A stretch of 64,000 nt of DNA from Paenibacillus sp. DCT19 (GCF_003268635.1 NZ_CP029639.1:5602001-5666000), one strand, 5' to 3'. Counted from the stretch's first letter, positions 9,357 through 19,276 are shown. The notes: generated by a model from the sequence alone, not told the origin. Translations and numbers: made by a program.

Positions 9357-9504
9357 GAATGTCACGCTTGTTCAACGTCCAGGGTGCAAGATGTCTGTCC
9401 TTGCACCGAGTAGGAAGAGGTGTTCATGCTTACTGTAAGCTCGCTTATGATTTGCTCATAGGCGACACCAATAGAGCATAAATCCCTCTTGCCCTATGAC
9501 TATC

Positions 9505-10821
9505 TTAGTCAGCCAGGATGTATTGGTTGAGTTTTGCTCTCAGCAATTCCTGACGTCCGGATTGGTTTTTGCGTGGGTTTTCGTTGTTCAGCGCATACTC
9601 AGCAAGGGAAGCAAGTGTTGCTTTACCTCCAACTACATCTGCACCAATGCCTTCGCTGAAGCTGCTGTAACGTTTTTCGATGAAGTCATCGAAGACGCGA
9701 TCTTCGATCAGTTTCGCAGCTACTTTCAGACCTTTTGCATATGTGTCCATACCAGCGATGTGTGCCAAGAACAGATCCTCAGGCTCGAAGGAACCACGAC
9801 GAACTTTCGCGTCAAAGTTCACGCCACCACGGCCGATACCACCGTTTTTCAATACTTCGTACATCGTCAATGTCGCATCGTACATGTCCACTGGGAACTC
9901 GTCTGTATCCCAACCGATCAGCAGATCACCTTGGTTTGCATCCAGGGAACCGAGCATGCCGTTGATGCGTGCTACGCGGATCTCGTGATCAAACGTATGG
10001 CCTGCCAGTGTAGCGTGGTTTGCTTCAAGGTTCAGCTTGAACTGTTTGTCTAGGTCATATTTTTGCAAGAATGCGATGGAAGTAGCTGCATCGAAGTCAT
10101 ATTGATGCTTCGTTGGCTCTTTTGGTTTAGGCTCGATCAGGAATTGCGCGTCGAAGCCGATTTCCTTCGCATAATCAACAGCCATATGGAACATGCGAGC
10201 AATGTTGTCTTGCTCCAGTTGCATGTCTGTATTCAGCAATGTGTCGTAACCTTCACGACCACCCCAGAATACATAGTTTTCTGCACCCAGACGTTTACCA
10301 ACTTCCAGACCTTTTTTGATCTGTGCTGCCGCATGAGCATACACATCAGCGTTACAAGTAGATGCTGCACCAAACATGAAACGTGGGTTGGAGAACATGT
10401 TCGCTGTGTTCCAGAGCAGCTTTTTGCCGCTAGCTTTCATATGCTCTTCCAGCAGATCAACGATCGTATCGATGTTGCTGTAGAATTCGCGCAGCGTTGC
10501 GCCTTCTGGAGCGATGTCCACATCGTGGAAACAGAAGTACGGCAGATTCATTTTTTCCATAAATTCAAAAGCCGCTTCAACGCGAACCTTCGCTTTATCC
10601 AGACCGGAGTAGCTATCCCAAGAACGAACAGCTGTCTCCGCACCAAACGGATCACTGCCGCCTGCAGTTAATGTATGCCAGTAAGCCATACCGAAACGGA
10701 AGTGCTCTTCCATCGTTTTGCCAGCAACAACTTCTTCTGGGTTATAGTGTTTAAAAGAAAATGGATTCGTGGAATCTTTACCTTCGAATGCAATTTTATT
10801 AACGGATTCAAAATAGGCCAT
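9505..10821 (-). CDS. xylA: xylose isomerase
   Basis: The 438-residue protein has the length and motifs of the class II xylose isomerases of Bacilli: [45 protein letters not shown] with metal-binding glutamate and histidine, [13 protein letters not shown] and GWDTDEFP. It interconverts D-xylose and D-xylulose in the cytoplasm using divalent metal. GAGGAGG lies 10 bases before the ATG. It is divergent from xylR, and the intergenic space carries an operator and a cre box, so it should be xylose-induced and glucose-repressed. Confidence 0.97.
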   Translation of the reverse strand: MAYFESVNKIAFEGKDSTNPFSFKHYNPEEVVAGKTMEEHFRFGMAYWHTLTAGGSDPFGAETAVRSWDSYSGLDKAKVRVEAAFEFMEKMNLPYFCFHDVDIAPEGATLREFYSNIDTIVDLLEEHMKASGKKLLWNTANMFSNPRFMFGAASTCNADVYAHAAAQIKKGLEVGKRLGAENYVFWGGREGYDTLLNTDMQLEQDNIARMFHMAVDYAKEIGFDAQFLIEPKPKEPTKHQYDFDAATSIAFLQKYDLDKQFKLNLEANHATLAGHTFDHEIRVARINGMLGSLDANQGDLLIGWDTDEFPVDMYDATLTMYEVLKNGGIGRGGVNFDAKVRRGSFEPEDLFLAHIAGMDTYAKGLKVAAKLIEDRVFDDFIEKRYSSFSEGIGADVVGGKATLASLAEYALNNENPRKNQSGRQELLRAKLNQYILAD

Positions 10822-10849
10822 GTGTAAAATGCCTCCTCAATAGTTTTAA

Positions 10850-10864
10850 AGAAATCGTTTACAC
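10850..10864 (-). promoter_or_regulatory. candidate CcpA cre box of xylA
   Basis: On the minus strand the site reads GTGTAAACGATTTCT, which fits the consensus WTGNAANCGNWNNCW at all but the first base. It lies between the -10 box and the xylA ribosome site, as expected for catabolite repression. Confidence 0.65.
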
Positions 10865-10868
10865 CGTT

Positions 10869-10897
10869 ATCCTATCACATCGATTTTACTTTGTCTA
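10869..10897 (-). promoter_or_regulatory. xylA promoter
   Basis: The -35 box TAGACA (10892-10897) and -10 box TAGGAT (10869-10874) are 17 bases apart on the minus strand. The -35 overlaps the inverted-repeat operator. Confidence 0.6.
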
Positions 10898-10912
10898 TCC
10901 ATTAAACAAAGT
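10888..10912. promoter_or_regulatory. probable XylR operator
   Basis: ACTTTGT and ACAAAGT are the arms of a 25-bp inverted repeat overlapping the xylA -35 region. Size and arm style resemble known XylR operators of Bacilli. Assignment to this XylR is inference from position. Confidence 0.65.
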
Positions 10913-11021
10913 TAAATAAAAATGTTTTTTAGACGTTTGTTTACGCTATAATAGTCGAATAGCTTGTTACGGATATCATTGTGAACTCTTTTATCAGAGA
11001 GAATAGGAGTGCCTTGTTAAT

Positions 11022-12187
11022 ATGAAAATTACCGGAGACCAGATGCTGGTCAAAAAAATAAATAAATCGATTGTCCTTGATACCATTAGACGTCATGCCC
11101 CCTCTCTCGTGCGCGAGTGTCTGAGGTGACAGGGCTTAACAAAGCTACAGTCTCTAATCTGGTCGCTGATTTAATCAATGACGAGTTGGTTCAGGAGATC
11201 GGCCCCGGGGAGTCAAGTGGCGGACGCAAACCACTGATGCTACTCTTTCGAGGCGCAGCCGGCTATGCGGTTGGCTTGGAACTCAGTGTCACACATTTGA
11301 AAGGTGTACTTACGGATCTGGAAGGCCATATTATTACTGAATATGCAGTGCAATTGGAGCATCATGATGTGTCGTCCGTATTTGAACAGTTGACGCTTGC
11401 GGCTGATCATTTAATTCAAACTGCACCGCCTTCACCACATGGTGTAATTGGCATTGGCATTGGTGTACCGGGCATGGTCGATGAGGAAGGTACTGTGCTG
11501 TACGCACCCAATTTACAGTGGGAGAAAGTTCCTCTACGCGCTATGTTAGAGGAAGCATTTCAACTACCTGTCACGATCGATAACGAGGCCAATGCTGGCG
11601 CTCATGGCGAACTGAATTTTGGCGCAGGTATCGGTGTCCGGCATCTAATCTACATCAGCGCAGGCATTGGAATTGGATCAGGCATTATGGTAGATGGCGA
11701 ATTGTACAAAGGCGCTTGGGGTTACGCCGGAGAAACCGGTCATATGTCTATTGAATCCGAGGGCAGACCTTGTTCATGTGGCAATCGCGGCTGCTGGGAG
11801 TTATACGCTTCCGAGAGAGCCTATGAACATCCCGATGATCAACTGCATCTGCCTGCCCACACAACCAAAGAATTGATTGAATATGCCGCTGAGGGGCATG
11901 AGGCTGTATTGGCACTATACGAAGGCATCGGCCGTAAATTAGGCATTGGCATCACCAATATCGTCAATAGCTTCAATCCAGAGCGTATCATTATTGGTGG
12001 AGGATTATCCAAAGCACGACCATGGATTGAAACGGCATTAAGACAAGTTGTTGAGGAGCGAACACTACCCTATCATCGCCGCAGTTTGCAGATTGAATGG
12101 GCTGCTCTAGGTAGCCGTTCAACACGAGTTGGTGCTGCTTACTCCGCTATTTCCCAATTTTTAGGGAGAATCAGAGTATCCGTTTAA
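11022..12187 (+). CDS. xylR: xylose repressor, ROK family (frame broken by a -1 shift at 11098-11102)
   Basis: Translation from ATG 11022 gives MKITGDQMLVKKINKSIVLD and then stops at 11127. The rest of the protein is open in another frame (from about 11105 to 12187). One more C in the five-C run at 11098-11102 joins them into 388 residues with an unbroken winged helix-turn-helix (HAPLSRARVSEVTGLNKATVSNL). The C-terminal ROK domain has GIGIGSGIMVDGE, ETGHMS and the zinc motif CSCGNRGCWE. It represses xyl genes until xylose binds. A perfect -10 box TATAAT is at 10947-10952. The break is probably a sequencing error; if real, xylA would be constitutive. Confidence 0.88.
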
Positions 12188-12331
12188 TAACTAATGAAAT
12201 TGACATCATTTTGCCCCATTTCCTCCCTTTTTGTTAAAGAAATCCAGAGGTATAATGAATATATGTGATTTTTGTCATGGCGACATGTACGTCGTTGTGT
12301 TATTCCCTATAACGAAACGGAGTGAACACCT

Positions 12332-12529
12332 GTGACCTACGTAGATACTTCAGATATCTCGGCGCAAATGTTTGTCACCGTACTCCTGTTCCTGATCGTG
12401 CTTGCGCCAATGTTCAGCCTTGGCATCCTCCGATTGTTTCAGAGCAAAAAGAAGGCTGGTTTCATGTACATGCTGTCAGGCTTAGTGGTGTATGTAATAT
12501 TTCAGACCTTTATGAGTATTTTTTTCTAG
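12332..12529 (+). CDS. small two-helix membrane protein, unknown function
   Basis: The 65-residue product starts at GTG 12332, with GGAGTGA 7 bases upstream. It has two hydrophobic segments, about residues 13-34 and 45-64, separated by a short basic loop (RLFQSKKKAG). I do not recognise the family. It is followed within 25 bases by a strong bidirectional terminator, which supports it being a transcribed gene. Confidence 0.65.
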   Translation: MTYVDTSDISAQMFVTVLLFLIVLAPMFSLGILRLFQSKKKAGFMYMLSGLVVYVIFQTFMSIFF

Positions 12530-12550
12530 ACGTAACAACTGGAATAGATG

Positions 12551-12625
12551 AAAAAATCCCCTTTGCAGTACTGTACAGAGTTCATGTGGCTACACACTCT
12601 GAAGTACGGATCAAAGGGGATTTTT
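12551..12625. terminator. bidirectional terminator between the small membrane protein and the siderophore-binding gene
   Basis: AAAAATCCCCTTTG and CAAAGGGGATTTTT form a long stem with an inner CAGAGT/ACTCTG hairpin and T runs on both strands. It serves the convergent genes on either side. Confidence 0.8.
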
Positions 12626-12677
12626 CAGGTTTTTATTTATTTACATTTTGAAATTTCATTACAGAGCTGTGACACAA

Positions 12678-13697
12678 TCACTTTCGAGCGGAGTTTTCTT
12701 GAGCACGTTCTTCCATCATGTCCACAATGTCCTTAATCTGTCCCATAACTGAAATTGGATCGGAGAAGTAAAATTTATAACCGTCAATTTCGTACAATTC
12801 ATTGTTTTTGACCGCATCTAACGTCTTCCATACTGGATCGCTGGCATAGTCGAATGATTCCGCCTTAGCGTCCACGGCCATAAATACACGATCACCTGCA
12901 TAAGTACTAACAACCTCGTTTGAGATGGTAGCCCATCCTACTTTGGGATCAACCTCTCGTTTTACATTCTCATTCATGGGAATACCTAATTCACCGTGGA
13001 TACCTCTGCCCGTAAATGCATTACCGTATAAAGTAATATTCTTGACAATTCCTCCAGCGAATACCGTTGCCGTCTCATCTTCCTTAATAATTCGGTTCAA
13101 GCGTTCTCTGGCTGCTGCCAAATTTTCCTCAAACTCCACCAACCACGCCGAAGCTTCAGCTTCTTTGCCCAAAATGATTCCAAGTTCCTTCACCTGATCA
13201 CGAACCGGAGCCGAACTGTCAAGATATACGGTTGGTGCAATTTTTGAGTAAGCACTATACGTCTGGGCATCTCCAGTAACGATTAAGTCTGGATTCAGAC
13301 CCGTAATCATCTCTAAATTATCCGAAATATCCTCAATCCCTGAAACTCGTTCCTCCAGGTAAGGATTTTGCATAAATAAACCATTACTACCCACAGGCTT
13401 CACATCCAAAGCCAGAATGTGACCCAAAAAGAAATCCGTTACGACACGCTTTGGATTAGAAGGCACCTCAACTTCACCCATCGAGGTATGAACCATACGT
13501 GTTATCGCTTGATCCGTCCCATTTGTAGTATTCTCACTTGAATTATTCGTCTGCGTAGTTGGAGCTTGCGATTGAGCTGTACTTCCTTCTCCGGTTGAAG
13601 CCCCCATACTTCCTGAAGAGCTTCCGCTACATGCACTTAACAGCAACCCAAAAGCCATGAGCAACGCCATGGGTACTCTCTTTATACGATTAATCAT
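12678..13697 (-). CDS. Fe(III)-siderophore ABC transporter substrate-binding lipoprotein (internal start)
   Basis: ATG 13697 has GGAGGG nine bases upstream and begins MINRIKRVPMALLMAFGLLLSAC: a basic start, hydrophobic core and lipobox with lipidated Cys23. A Ser/Thr/Gln-rich linker follows, then a helical-backbone binding protein fold (NPKRVVTDFFLGHILALDVKP, LNPDLIVTGD, KIAPTVYLD). The 339-residue length is normal for FhuD/FeuA-type proteins. It would capture ferric siderophore at the outer face of the membrane. No permease or ATPase gene is adjacent. A near-consensus Fur box immediately upstream predicts iron repression. The upstream AraC protein may activate it in response to the siderophore. 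Confidence 0.8.
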   Translation of the reverse strand: MINRIKRVPMALLMAFGLLLSACSGSSSGSMGASTGEGSTAQSQAPTTQTNNSSENTTNGTDQAITRMVHTSMGEVEVPSNPKRVVTDFFLGHILALDVKPVGSNGLFMQNPYLEERVSGIEDISDNLEMITGLNPDLIVTGDAQTYSAYSKIAPTVYLDSSAPVRDQVKELGIILGKEAEASAWLVEFEENLAAARERLNRIIKEDETATVFAGGIVKNITLYGNAFTGRGIHGELGIPMNENVKREVDPKVGWATISNEVVSTYAGDRVFMAVDAKAESFDYASDPVWKTLDAVKNNELYEIDGYKFYFSDPISVMGQIKDIVDMMEERAQENSARK

Positions 13698-14663
13698 TTC
13701 GTCAGACCCTCCATCTAAATATTGATAATAATTATCATTATCATAAAAAGGAATATAACATGGGTCTGAAATGCCAACAATGTGATTTCTTCCTCCGAAG
13801 GATATAATATCTTCCTCCATGATGTGTTTACGGTACTTTTGTGGAGAGATTCCATAATATTTTTTGAAGGCATTACTGAAATAATATGAATCCTGATATC
13901 CAATAGTGGATGCAATCATGCGTATTGGAAGCTTGCTTTCTGTCAAAAGCGTGCACGCTTTTTGCATACGCAAACGGATTAAGCAGTCAATTGGCCCCCG
14001 ATTCAGCACCTGCTTGAAACAATTTGAGAGATGTCCCGGACTACGCCCCATTACCTCAGACAAAGAATCCAGCGTATGGGGTTTGGCGTAATTCTCCAAC
14101 ATATACTCCAAAGTCAGTGTGACTAGCTCGATAGGATTGGCCGTTTTTACAACTGCAAGCTGTGAATGAAATTGATCCACCATGTGATATATCCACTGGT
14201 AGAACAATGCTTTAATCTGAAATGTAATTGACGGCTCTTGCCCTTGCTGCTGTAATTCCAGCATTCGGTCTGTAAGGTCATACAACAACATGGGTTGAGC
14301 TGGGATGACACGATATGTAATGTGCGTTGGATATCTACTTTTGTCCCAAATTAATGGCGCATCGCTTTCCTTTGCCGCACACTCTGCTTGGTACGAGATA
14401 AAAATATACTCCGCTCCCTCTGAGCCTGCGTGAACCTCAATATAGCTTTTGGCAGGCACATGCATAATCTCAAATGAGTTCATAGAATATGTCTTCTGAT
14501 TGAGCACCACTAACACACTGCCTTTTCTAACACCCAAAAAATAGCTGGAGTGCATCCGATTTTGCACGCGTTCACCCTTTACAAGCTGCGCCTTTCTCAC
14601 CATGATATCTTGTAATCTCACCTGTTCCCAGAAGCGAAAATGCTCCTGTTGATCGATGTCCAT
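12678..14663 (-). CDS. AraC-family regulator read in frame into Fe-siderophore-binding lipoprotein (661-residue open frame)
   Basis: The frame has two distinct halves. Residues 1 to about 285 have a cupin-like sensor part and a C-terminal AraC double helix-turn-helix (TLDSLSEVMGRSPGHLSNCF, then IGYQDSYYFSNAFKKYYGISPQKYRK). Residues 323-661 are a complete lipoprotein precursor (LLLSAC lipobox) of the FhuD/BtuF-like periplasmic-binding fold. The linker is encoded by a Fur box. AraC-SBP fusions such as Btr of B. subtilis exist, but they lack an export signal. Here a signal peptide in the middle argues for two proteins, one from this start and one from ATG 13697. The AraC stop may be absent in nature or lost through a base-call error. 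Confidence 0.75.
   Translation of the reverse strand: MDIDQQEHFRFWEQVRLQDIMVRKAQLVKGERVQNRMHSSYFLGVRKGSVLVVLNQKTYSMNSFEIMHVPAKSYIEVHAGSEGAEYIFISYQAECAAKESDAPLIWDKSRYPTHITYRVIPAQPMLLYDLTDRMLELQQQGQEPSITFQIKALFYQWIYHMVDQFHSQLAVVKTANPIELVTLTLEYMLENYAKPHTLDSLSEVMGRSPGHLSNCFKQVLNRGPIDCLIRLRMQKACTLLTESKLPIRMIASTIGYQDSYYFSNAFKKYYGISPQKYRKHIMEEDIISFGGRNHIVGISDPCYIPFYDNDNYYQYLDGGSDEMINRIKRVPMALLMAFGLLLSACSGSSSGSMGASTGEGSTAQSQAPTTQTNNSSENTTNGTDQAITRMVHTSMGEVEVPSNPKRVVTDFFLGHILALDVKPVGSNGLFMQNPYLEERVSGIEDISDNLEMITGLNPDLIVTGDAQTYSAYSKIAPTVYLDSSAPVRDQVKELGIILGKEAEASAWLVEFEENLAAARERLNRIIKEDETATVFAGGIVKNITLYGNAFTGRGIHGELGIPMNENVKREVDPKVGWATISNEVVSTYAGDRVFMAVDAKAESFDYASDPVWKTLDAVKNNELYEIDGYKFYFSDPISVMGQIKDIVDMMEERAQENSARK
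13724..13742. promoter_or_regulatory. Fur box upstream of the siderophore-binding lipoprotein
   Basis: GATAATAATTATCATTATC matches the classical 19-bp Fur box GATAATGATAATCATTATC at 17 of 19 positions. It lies 27 bases before ATG 13697 and inside the longer AraC reading frame. Confidence 0.8.
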
Positions 14664-14766
14664 ACTGTCTACTCACCTCCCTGCTAGCAACTTGATCTAT
14701 GAAAAAGCATATCGTACTTCTGTCTATTCAACAATTATGAGGATGCTAAATTACGTTAACCCAACG

Positions 14767-14806
14767 AAAAAAAGACCTTAATCCTAATCTGGACTAAGGC
14801 CTCTTT
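14767..14806 (-). terminator. terminator of the glutaredoxin gene
   Basis: The stem GGCCTTAGTCC/GGATTAAGGTC (one mismatch) is followed by seven T on the minus strand, about 90 bases past the glutaredoxin-like stop. Confidence 0.75.
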
Positions 14807-14896
14807 CATATTTATATTCAAACGGCTCGCGCGAACCGGAATAGCTATAGATTATCTTAATTCTTTCACTATTGGTGCTCAGACGATTCGTCCGAT

Positions 14897-15127
14897 TTAT
14901 GCGTCCAATGCTTTAGCGAATTGTGTTTTGTTCATTCCCAGGATGCGATGTTCGCCGATAACAGTCAAAGGTACAGCACGTACGCCCATGTCCCATACTT
15001 GTTGTGCGAATTCATCGCTAGTTTCGATGTTGCGCTCTTCATAAGCGATACCTTTGTCAGCCAAGAAACTTTTCACTGATTTGCAGTTCGGACAGTTTGT
15101 TGATGTGTATACAATTACGTTTTCCAT
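14897..15127 (-). CDS. glutaredoxin / NrdH-like redoxin
   Basis: The 76-residue thioredoxin-fold protein has a CPNC active site (Cys12, Cys15) and the cis-proline motif VRAVPLTVIGE, followed by a short C-terminal helix. Length and motifs fit glutaredoxin-like NrdH redoxins, which reduce ribonucleotide reductase or other disulfides and usually take electrons from thioredoxin reductase. It lies 73 bases downstream of trxB on the same strand, which fits that partnership. Confidence 0.88.
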   Translation of the reverse strand: MENVIVYTSTNCPNCKSVKSFLADKGIAYEERNIETSDEFAQQVWDMGVRAVPLTVIGEHRILGMNKTQFAKALDA

Positions 15128-15200
15128 GATCTATTCACCTCATATAGTTTAGTTATTTTATATTTGTAGATATAGCAACCTTGCTTCGTACAGTGAACTC

Positions 15201-16142
15201 TTACAGAGAAACTGCCGTGTGCTCCAAGCTCTCGATATATTTCTCTGTATCCATAGCCGCCATACATCCACTACCTGCTGCTGTAATTGCCTGTTTGTAA
15301 CGCGTATCCTGTACGTCTCCACAAGCGAATACACCTGGGATGTTCGTCTCGGATGTGCCTGGTGTCGTCAAAATATAACCATGCTCGTCAGTCGTAATCT
15401 GTCCACCCAAGAAGCCTGTGTTAGGCGTATGACCAATCGCTACGAATACACCGCTCGCAGGAAGCACTTCTTCTTCACCTGTTGCGTTGTTCAACACTTT
15501 CAGTCCAGTTACACCGTTCTCACCAGCAAGCACTTCAATTGGAGTGCGATTCAAAGCCATCTCTACTTTTTCGTTGCTGCGTGCACGATCCTGCATGATT
15601 TTGGAACCACGCAGTTCTTCACGACGGTGTACCAACGTTACTTTGGAGCCAAAACGGGACAGGAAGCTTGCTTCTTCAAGCGCGGAATCACCGCCACCAA
15701 TAACGATAATTTCTTTGTTACGGAAGAAGAATCCGTCACATGTTGCACAAGTACTTACACCACGTCCAACGTTGGTTTCTTCACCAGGAATGCCGAGATA
15801 TTTAGCTGATGCACCTGTAGACAAGATCAGTGTTTCCGATACGAGTTCACCCATACCTTCAACTTGAATTTTGAATGGACGCTCGCTCATGTCGATGTTA
15901 TTAACCCAGCCTGTGCGGAATTCTGCACCGAAACGTTCTGCTTGTTTACGCATGTTATCCATCAATTCAGGACCCATAATTCCGTCAGGGAAACCTGGGA
16001 AGTTTTCAACTTCTGTTGTTGTTGTCAGTTGACCACCAGGTTGTGGTCCTTCAATAACGAGTGGGCTCAGGTTGGCACGTGCCAGATAGATTGCTGCTGT
16101 CAGTCCCGCAGGACCAGTTCCAATAATAATTGATTTATACAT
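15201..16142 (-). CDS. trxB: thioredoxin-disulfide reductase
   Basis: The 313-residue flavoprotein has the FAD-binding GTGPAGLTAAIYLAR at the N-terminus, the redox pair CATC (Cys132, Cys135), the NADPH motif GGGDSALEEA and the C-terminal FAD motif GVFACGDVQD. It transfers electrons from NADPH through FAD to thioredoxin or the adjacent redoxin. It is probably co-transcribed with the glutaredoxin-like gene downstream. Confidence 0.96.
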   Translation of the reverse strand: MYKSIIIGTGPAGLTAAIYLARANLSPLVIEGPQPGGQLTTTTEVENFPGFPDGIMGPELMDNMRKQAERFGAEFRTGWVNNIDMSERPFKIQVEGMGELVSETLILSTGASAKYLGIPGEETNVGRGVSTCATCDGFFFRNKEIIVIGGGDSALEEASFLSRFGSKVTLVHRREELRGSKIMQDRARSNEKVEMALNRTPIEVLAGENGVTGLKVLNNATGEEEVLPASGVFVAIGHTPNTGFLGGQITTDEHGYILTTPGTSETNIPGVFACGDVQDTRYKQAITAAGSGCMAAMDTEKYIESLEHTAVSL

Positions 16143-16292
16143 GTATAGTTCCTCCCCCGGTTTCTACAAAAAGGTTCGACTCTCCAGCATCAAAAGCAAA
16201 CGCCTTTGCATACACTAAAAATGAGAGCCCAGATCATGTCCATATGACTGGAGTGTTATGACAATTGCCCTATGCAGAAACGGAATTCTAAT

Positions 16293-16307
16293 TTATAATC
16301 ATTCTAA
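16293..16307. promoter_or_regulatory. PerR/Fur-family box upstream of the ZIP transporter
   Basis: TTATAATCATTCTAA matches the PerR box consensus TTATAATNATTATAA at all but one defined base. It is 90 bases before the ZIP start and also contains a TATAAT -10-like hexamer. Which Fur-family protein binds is not decidable here. Confidence 0.5.
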
Positions 16308-16396
16308 TCTGTTGTTCATTATGATCTCTTTTGTGTAAGGTGTCAATGCTCTGCAGCGATTATGAAGAAGTCTTCATCAGGAGGGAAAATAGAAGC

Positions 16397-17128
16397 ATGA
16401 ACGAAGCACTCATTGGCAGCTTTATTTCAGCCATGTCCACCGGCCTTGGTGCCATACCGATTTTATTTATGCGCAAAGTAACACATCGACTCCGTGATAT
16501 TTTGCTTGCCTACGCAGCAGGTATTATGACCTCTGCCTCCGTGTACAATCTCATTCCCGAAGCACTCGGTCAATCGAACCTTTTTGTACTGGCTGTTGGT
16601 ATTTTGCTCGGTAGTATGGTTCTACTCGTATTAGAGATGAAGATTCCGCATGTGGATCTGGAGAATCCCGAGAAGATGCCATTCAAAATTGAAGCGAAAG
16701 CCTTCATGATTATCGCAGCCATTACAATGCATAACTTGCCGGAAGGACTATCCGTTGGTGTTAGTTACGCCAGTGACGATGCCAGTTTAGGTAACCTGAT
16801 TGCGCTGTCCATTGGGTTGCAAAATGCACCTGAAGGTTTCCTGGTCGCGCTTTTCCTCGTTAACCAGAACATTGGTCGCTTCAAAGCCCTAGGCATTGCT
16901 ACACTCACGGGAGCCGTTGAGATTATTACAGCAATGATCGGATACACGCTTAGCAGCCTGGTTGAGGGTCTTGTACCGTATGGTCTGGCATTTGCAGCAG
17001 GAGCAATGATGTTTATCGTCTACAAAGAGTTAATTCCCGAAAGCCACGGGGATGGCAACGCACGAGTGGCAACCGTCTCATTCCTACTCGGTCTTATCAC
17101 CATGATTGGTCTGACTGAACTTTTCTAG
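16397..17128 (+). CDS. ZIP-family divalent metal transporter
   Basis: ATG 16397 is preferred to upstream in-frame starts because AGGAGG precedes it (12 bases) and the membrane protein begins at once. The 243-residue product has about eight hydrophobic helices. It shows the ZIP metal-site motifs MHNLPEGLSVG (His112) in helix IV and LQNAPEGFLV in helix V. ZIP proteins import Zn, Fe or Mn; here glutamine/asparagine replaces the usual helix V histidine, as in GufA-like members. A PerR/Fur-like box lies upstream. It converges on a metal-efflux ATPase. Confidence 0.88.
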   Translation: MNEALIGSFISAMSTGLGAIPILFMRKVTHRLRDILLAYAAGIMTSASVYNLIPEALGQSNLFVLAVGILLGSMVLLVLEMKIPHVDLENPEKMPFKIEAKAFMIIAAITMHNLPEGLSVGVSYASDDASLGNLIALSIGLQNAPEGFLVALFLVNQNIGRFKALGIATLTGAVEIITAMIGYTLSSLVEGLVPYGLAFAAGAMMFIVYKELIPESHGDGNARVATVSFLLGLITMIGLTELF

Positions 17129-17174
17129 TTCGACACACAACAAATGTCATAACGTATAACGTATATATGTAATC

Positions 17175-17226
17175 AAAAAAGAGAACCCCTCCAACAGCTC
17201 ACCGCCGCCGATGGGGTTCTCTTTTT
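17175..17226. terminator. bidirectional terminator between ZIP transporter and P-type ATPase
   Basis: AAAAAGAGAACCCC and GGGGTTCTCTTTTT form the stem with T runs on both strands, between convergent genes. Confidence 0.85.
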
Positions 17227-17321
17227 GGCCATAAATGAAGATTCCATGAAATAGTTGGAATTCATTGTAAGTGCCTACAGAACATCGAATCAGGATTGAA
17301 AGCACAATACCGTTTGATGGC

Positions 17322-19276
17322 CTAACGTAGCAGTCTAAGACCATTCAGGATGACCAGTATCGTACTGCCTTCATGTCCTACAACACCTAGCGGCAATGCT
17401 ACATCCTGAAGGAAGTTTCCAGCTATTAATGCAAGGATAACGGTAATCGCAAACACCATATTCTGCTTAATGGTTCGCTGCGCACGTCGAGCTTGCGCAA
17501 TCACCCATGCAATCTCCTCGATGCGATCATTCATCAGCACAACGTCAGCTACCTCTAGTGCCGTGCCACTCCCGGATACCCCCATGCCCATGCCTACCGT
17601 CGCTGCAGCAAGTGCAGGGCATCATTAACTCCATCGCCGACCATCAACACCTGGCCATATTGCTTACGCAAAGCATGTACCTGTTTCACCTTATCTTCTG
17701 GGAACAGATCAGCATAGACGATACCTACGCCGGTTTCACGTGCAATGACAGTAGCAGCCTCTGCACGATCCCCCGTTAACATGGCTACACGGACACCCAT
17801 CGCTTCAAGCCTTCTTACAGCCGCTGCTGCCTGTGGACGAACCGTATCCCGCATTGCGATCAGACCTACAATTTCCCTATCTGCTGTCACGACCGACACC
17901 GTCTTGCCTTCAACCTCTAGACGAGCCCGTTCATCATACCAATGAATGTCCCTATCTGAATCAATCTCATCTGTTTTCCCAATTCTCCAATGTACATCAT
18001 CCACCTTACCTTCAATGCCCCAACCGGTTAGTGCCTGTACCTGCTCCGCTTCTGGAATTGCAATATTCTCCAGCATTGCCTGATCCACAATTGCGCGAGC
18101 GAGTGGATGCATGGAGAGATTCTCAATACTTGCTGCTGCAGCAAGTACTTGTGCACGGTCGTAAGCTTCTGCCGTTATGATATCCGTGACCTGAGGAGTA
18201 CCCATCGTTAATGTCCCTGTTTTATCAAAAGCAACCACTTGGGTCTGTGCCAGGTTCTCCACATGTGCCCCACCTTTAAATAGAATTCCTCGACGGGCAC
18301 TGCTGGACATTGCGGATAACATCACTGGCATAATGGAAGATACAAGAGCACAAGGAGAAGCTACAACTAGAAATACCATCGCTTTATAAAATGCATCCCC
18401 CCACGTCCAGCCAAGCAATACCGGTGTTCCTCCGATAATCAATAATGTCACGAGCACAACGATGCGAGCATAAATCCCTTCAAATCGTTCAATGAAACGT
18501 TGTGAATCAGGCACTTCAGCTTGGGCTTCCTCCACTAACTTAATAATTTTGCCAAAGAGAGAACCCTCCGCCGACTTGGTAACTTCGACATACAATGCCC
18601 CCTCACCGTTCACTGTCCCAGCATACACCTCGTCACCCGCACTTTTGTCTACTGGCAACGATTCCCCTGTAATGGATGACTGATTAATAAAAGAACTTCC
18701 GCGATACACGACCCCATCAGCAGGAATCAGTTCTCCTGGTTTGACTAACAGTAAATCGCCAGGCTGTAGCTCATCAATCGCAACAAGATTCATTTGTCCT
18801 TCCTCGATGCGGAGTGCTGTTTCAGGTTTCAGCGCCAGTAAGGATGAAATATCTTTATGACTGCGTTCTGTCGCATAACTTTCCAAGGCTCCACTAAGTG
18901 CAAAAATAAAGATGAGCATTGCCCCTTCATTCCAGTATCCAATCGTTGCAGCGCCAAGCGATGCGGCGATCATAAGCAAATTCACGTCCAGATCACGATC
19001 TTTGACGAGCGTCTCTATTCCTTCTTTTGCCTTTGTCCAACCACCCAAAGCATACGCCGCAATGTATAACATGATGGATACTGGCTGAGACCACGAAGCC
19101 GTACTCCAAGCAATTAACATCAAGAGTCCACTACCTAGTGCTGCCTGCATCTCCTTGTTGTGGAGCATCGCTCGAAAGTTTGGCCTACGGCCGCGGTTGG
19201 GGTTAGGCGAATTCGTTGAGCTCTTCTCTGCCTTAACTTGCTTATGAATGGGTTGATGGATAGCTTGCATGTTCAT
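17322..19276 (-). CDS. P1B-4-type heavy-metal-transporting ATPase (PfeT/ZosA-like; frame broken by a -1 shift at 17617-17619)
   Basis: ATG 19276 follows AAGGA at proper spacing; an upstream ATG at 19366 has none. The first frame ends at 17594 after MVGDGVNDA and continues in another frame to 17322. Adding one base in the three-base G/C run at 17617-17619 restores the hinge motif GDGVNDAPALAAA and gives 651 residues. Motifs are SSFINQSSITGESLPV, the helix signature SPCAL, phosphorylation site DKTGT, the nucleotide-domain HP of SMHPLARA and the terminal HEGST. SPC plus HEGxT is typical of P1B-4 pumps (Co, Fe(II), Zn). No N-terminal metal-binding domain is present. A Fur-like box upstream suggests iron or peroxide control. 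Confidence 0.88.

Noticed and set aside
9496..10671. Long plus-strand open frames opposite xylA
   Set aside because: They lie antisense to a well-supported gene, have no ribosome sites and have a cysteine- and histidine-rich composition typical of reversed coding DNA.
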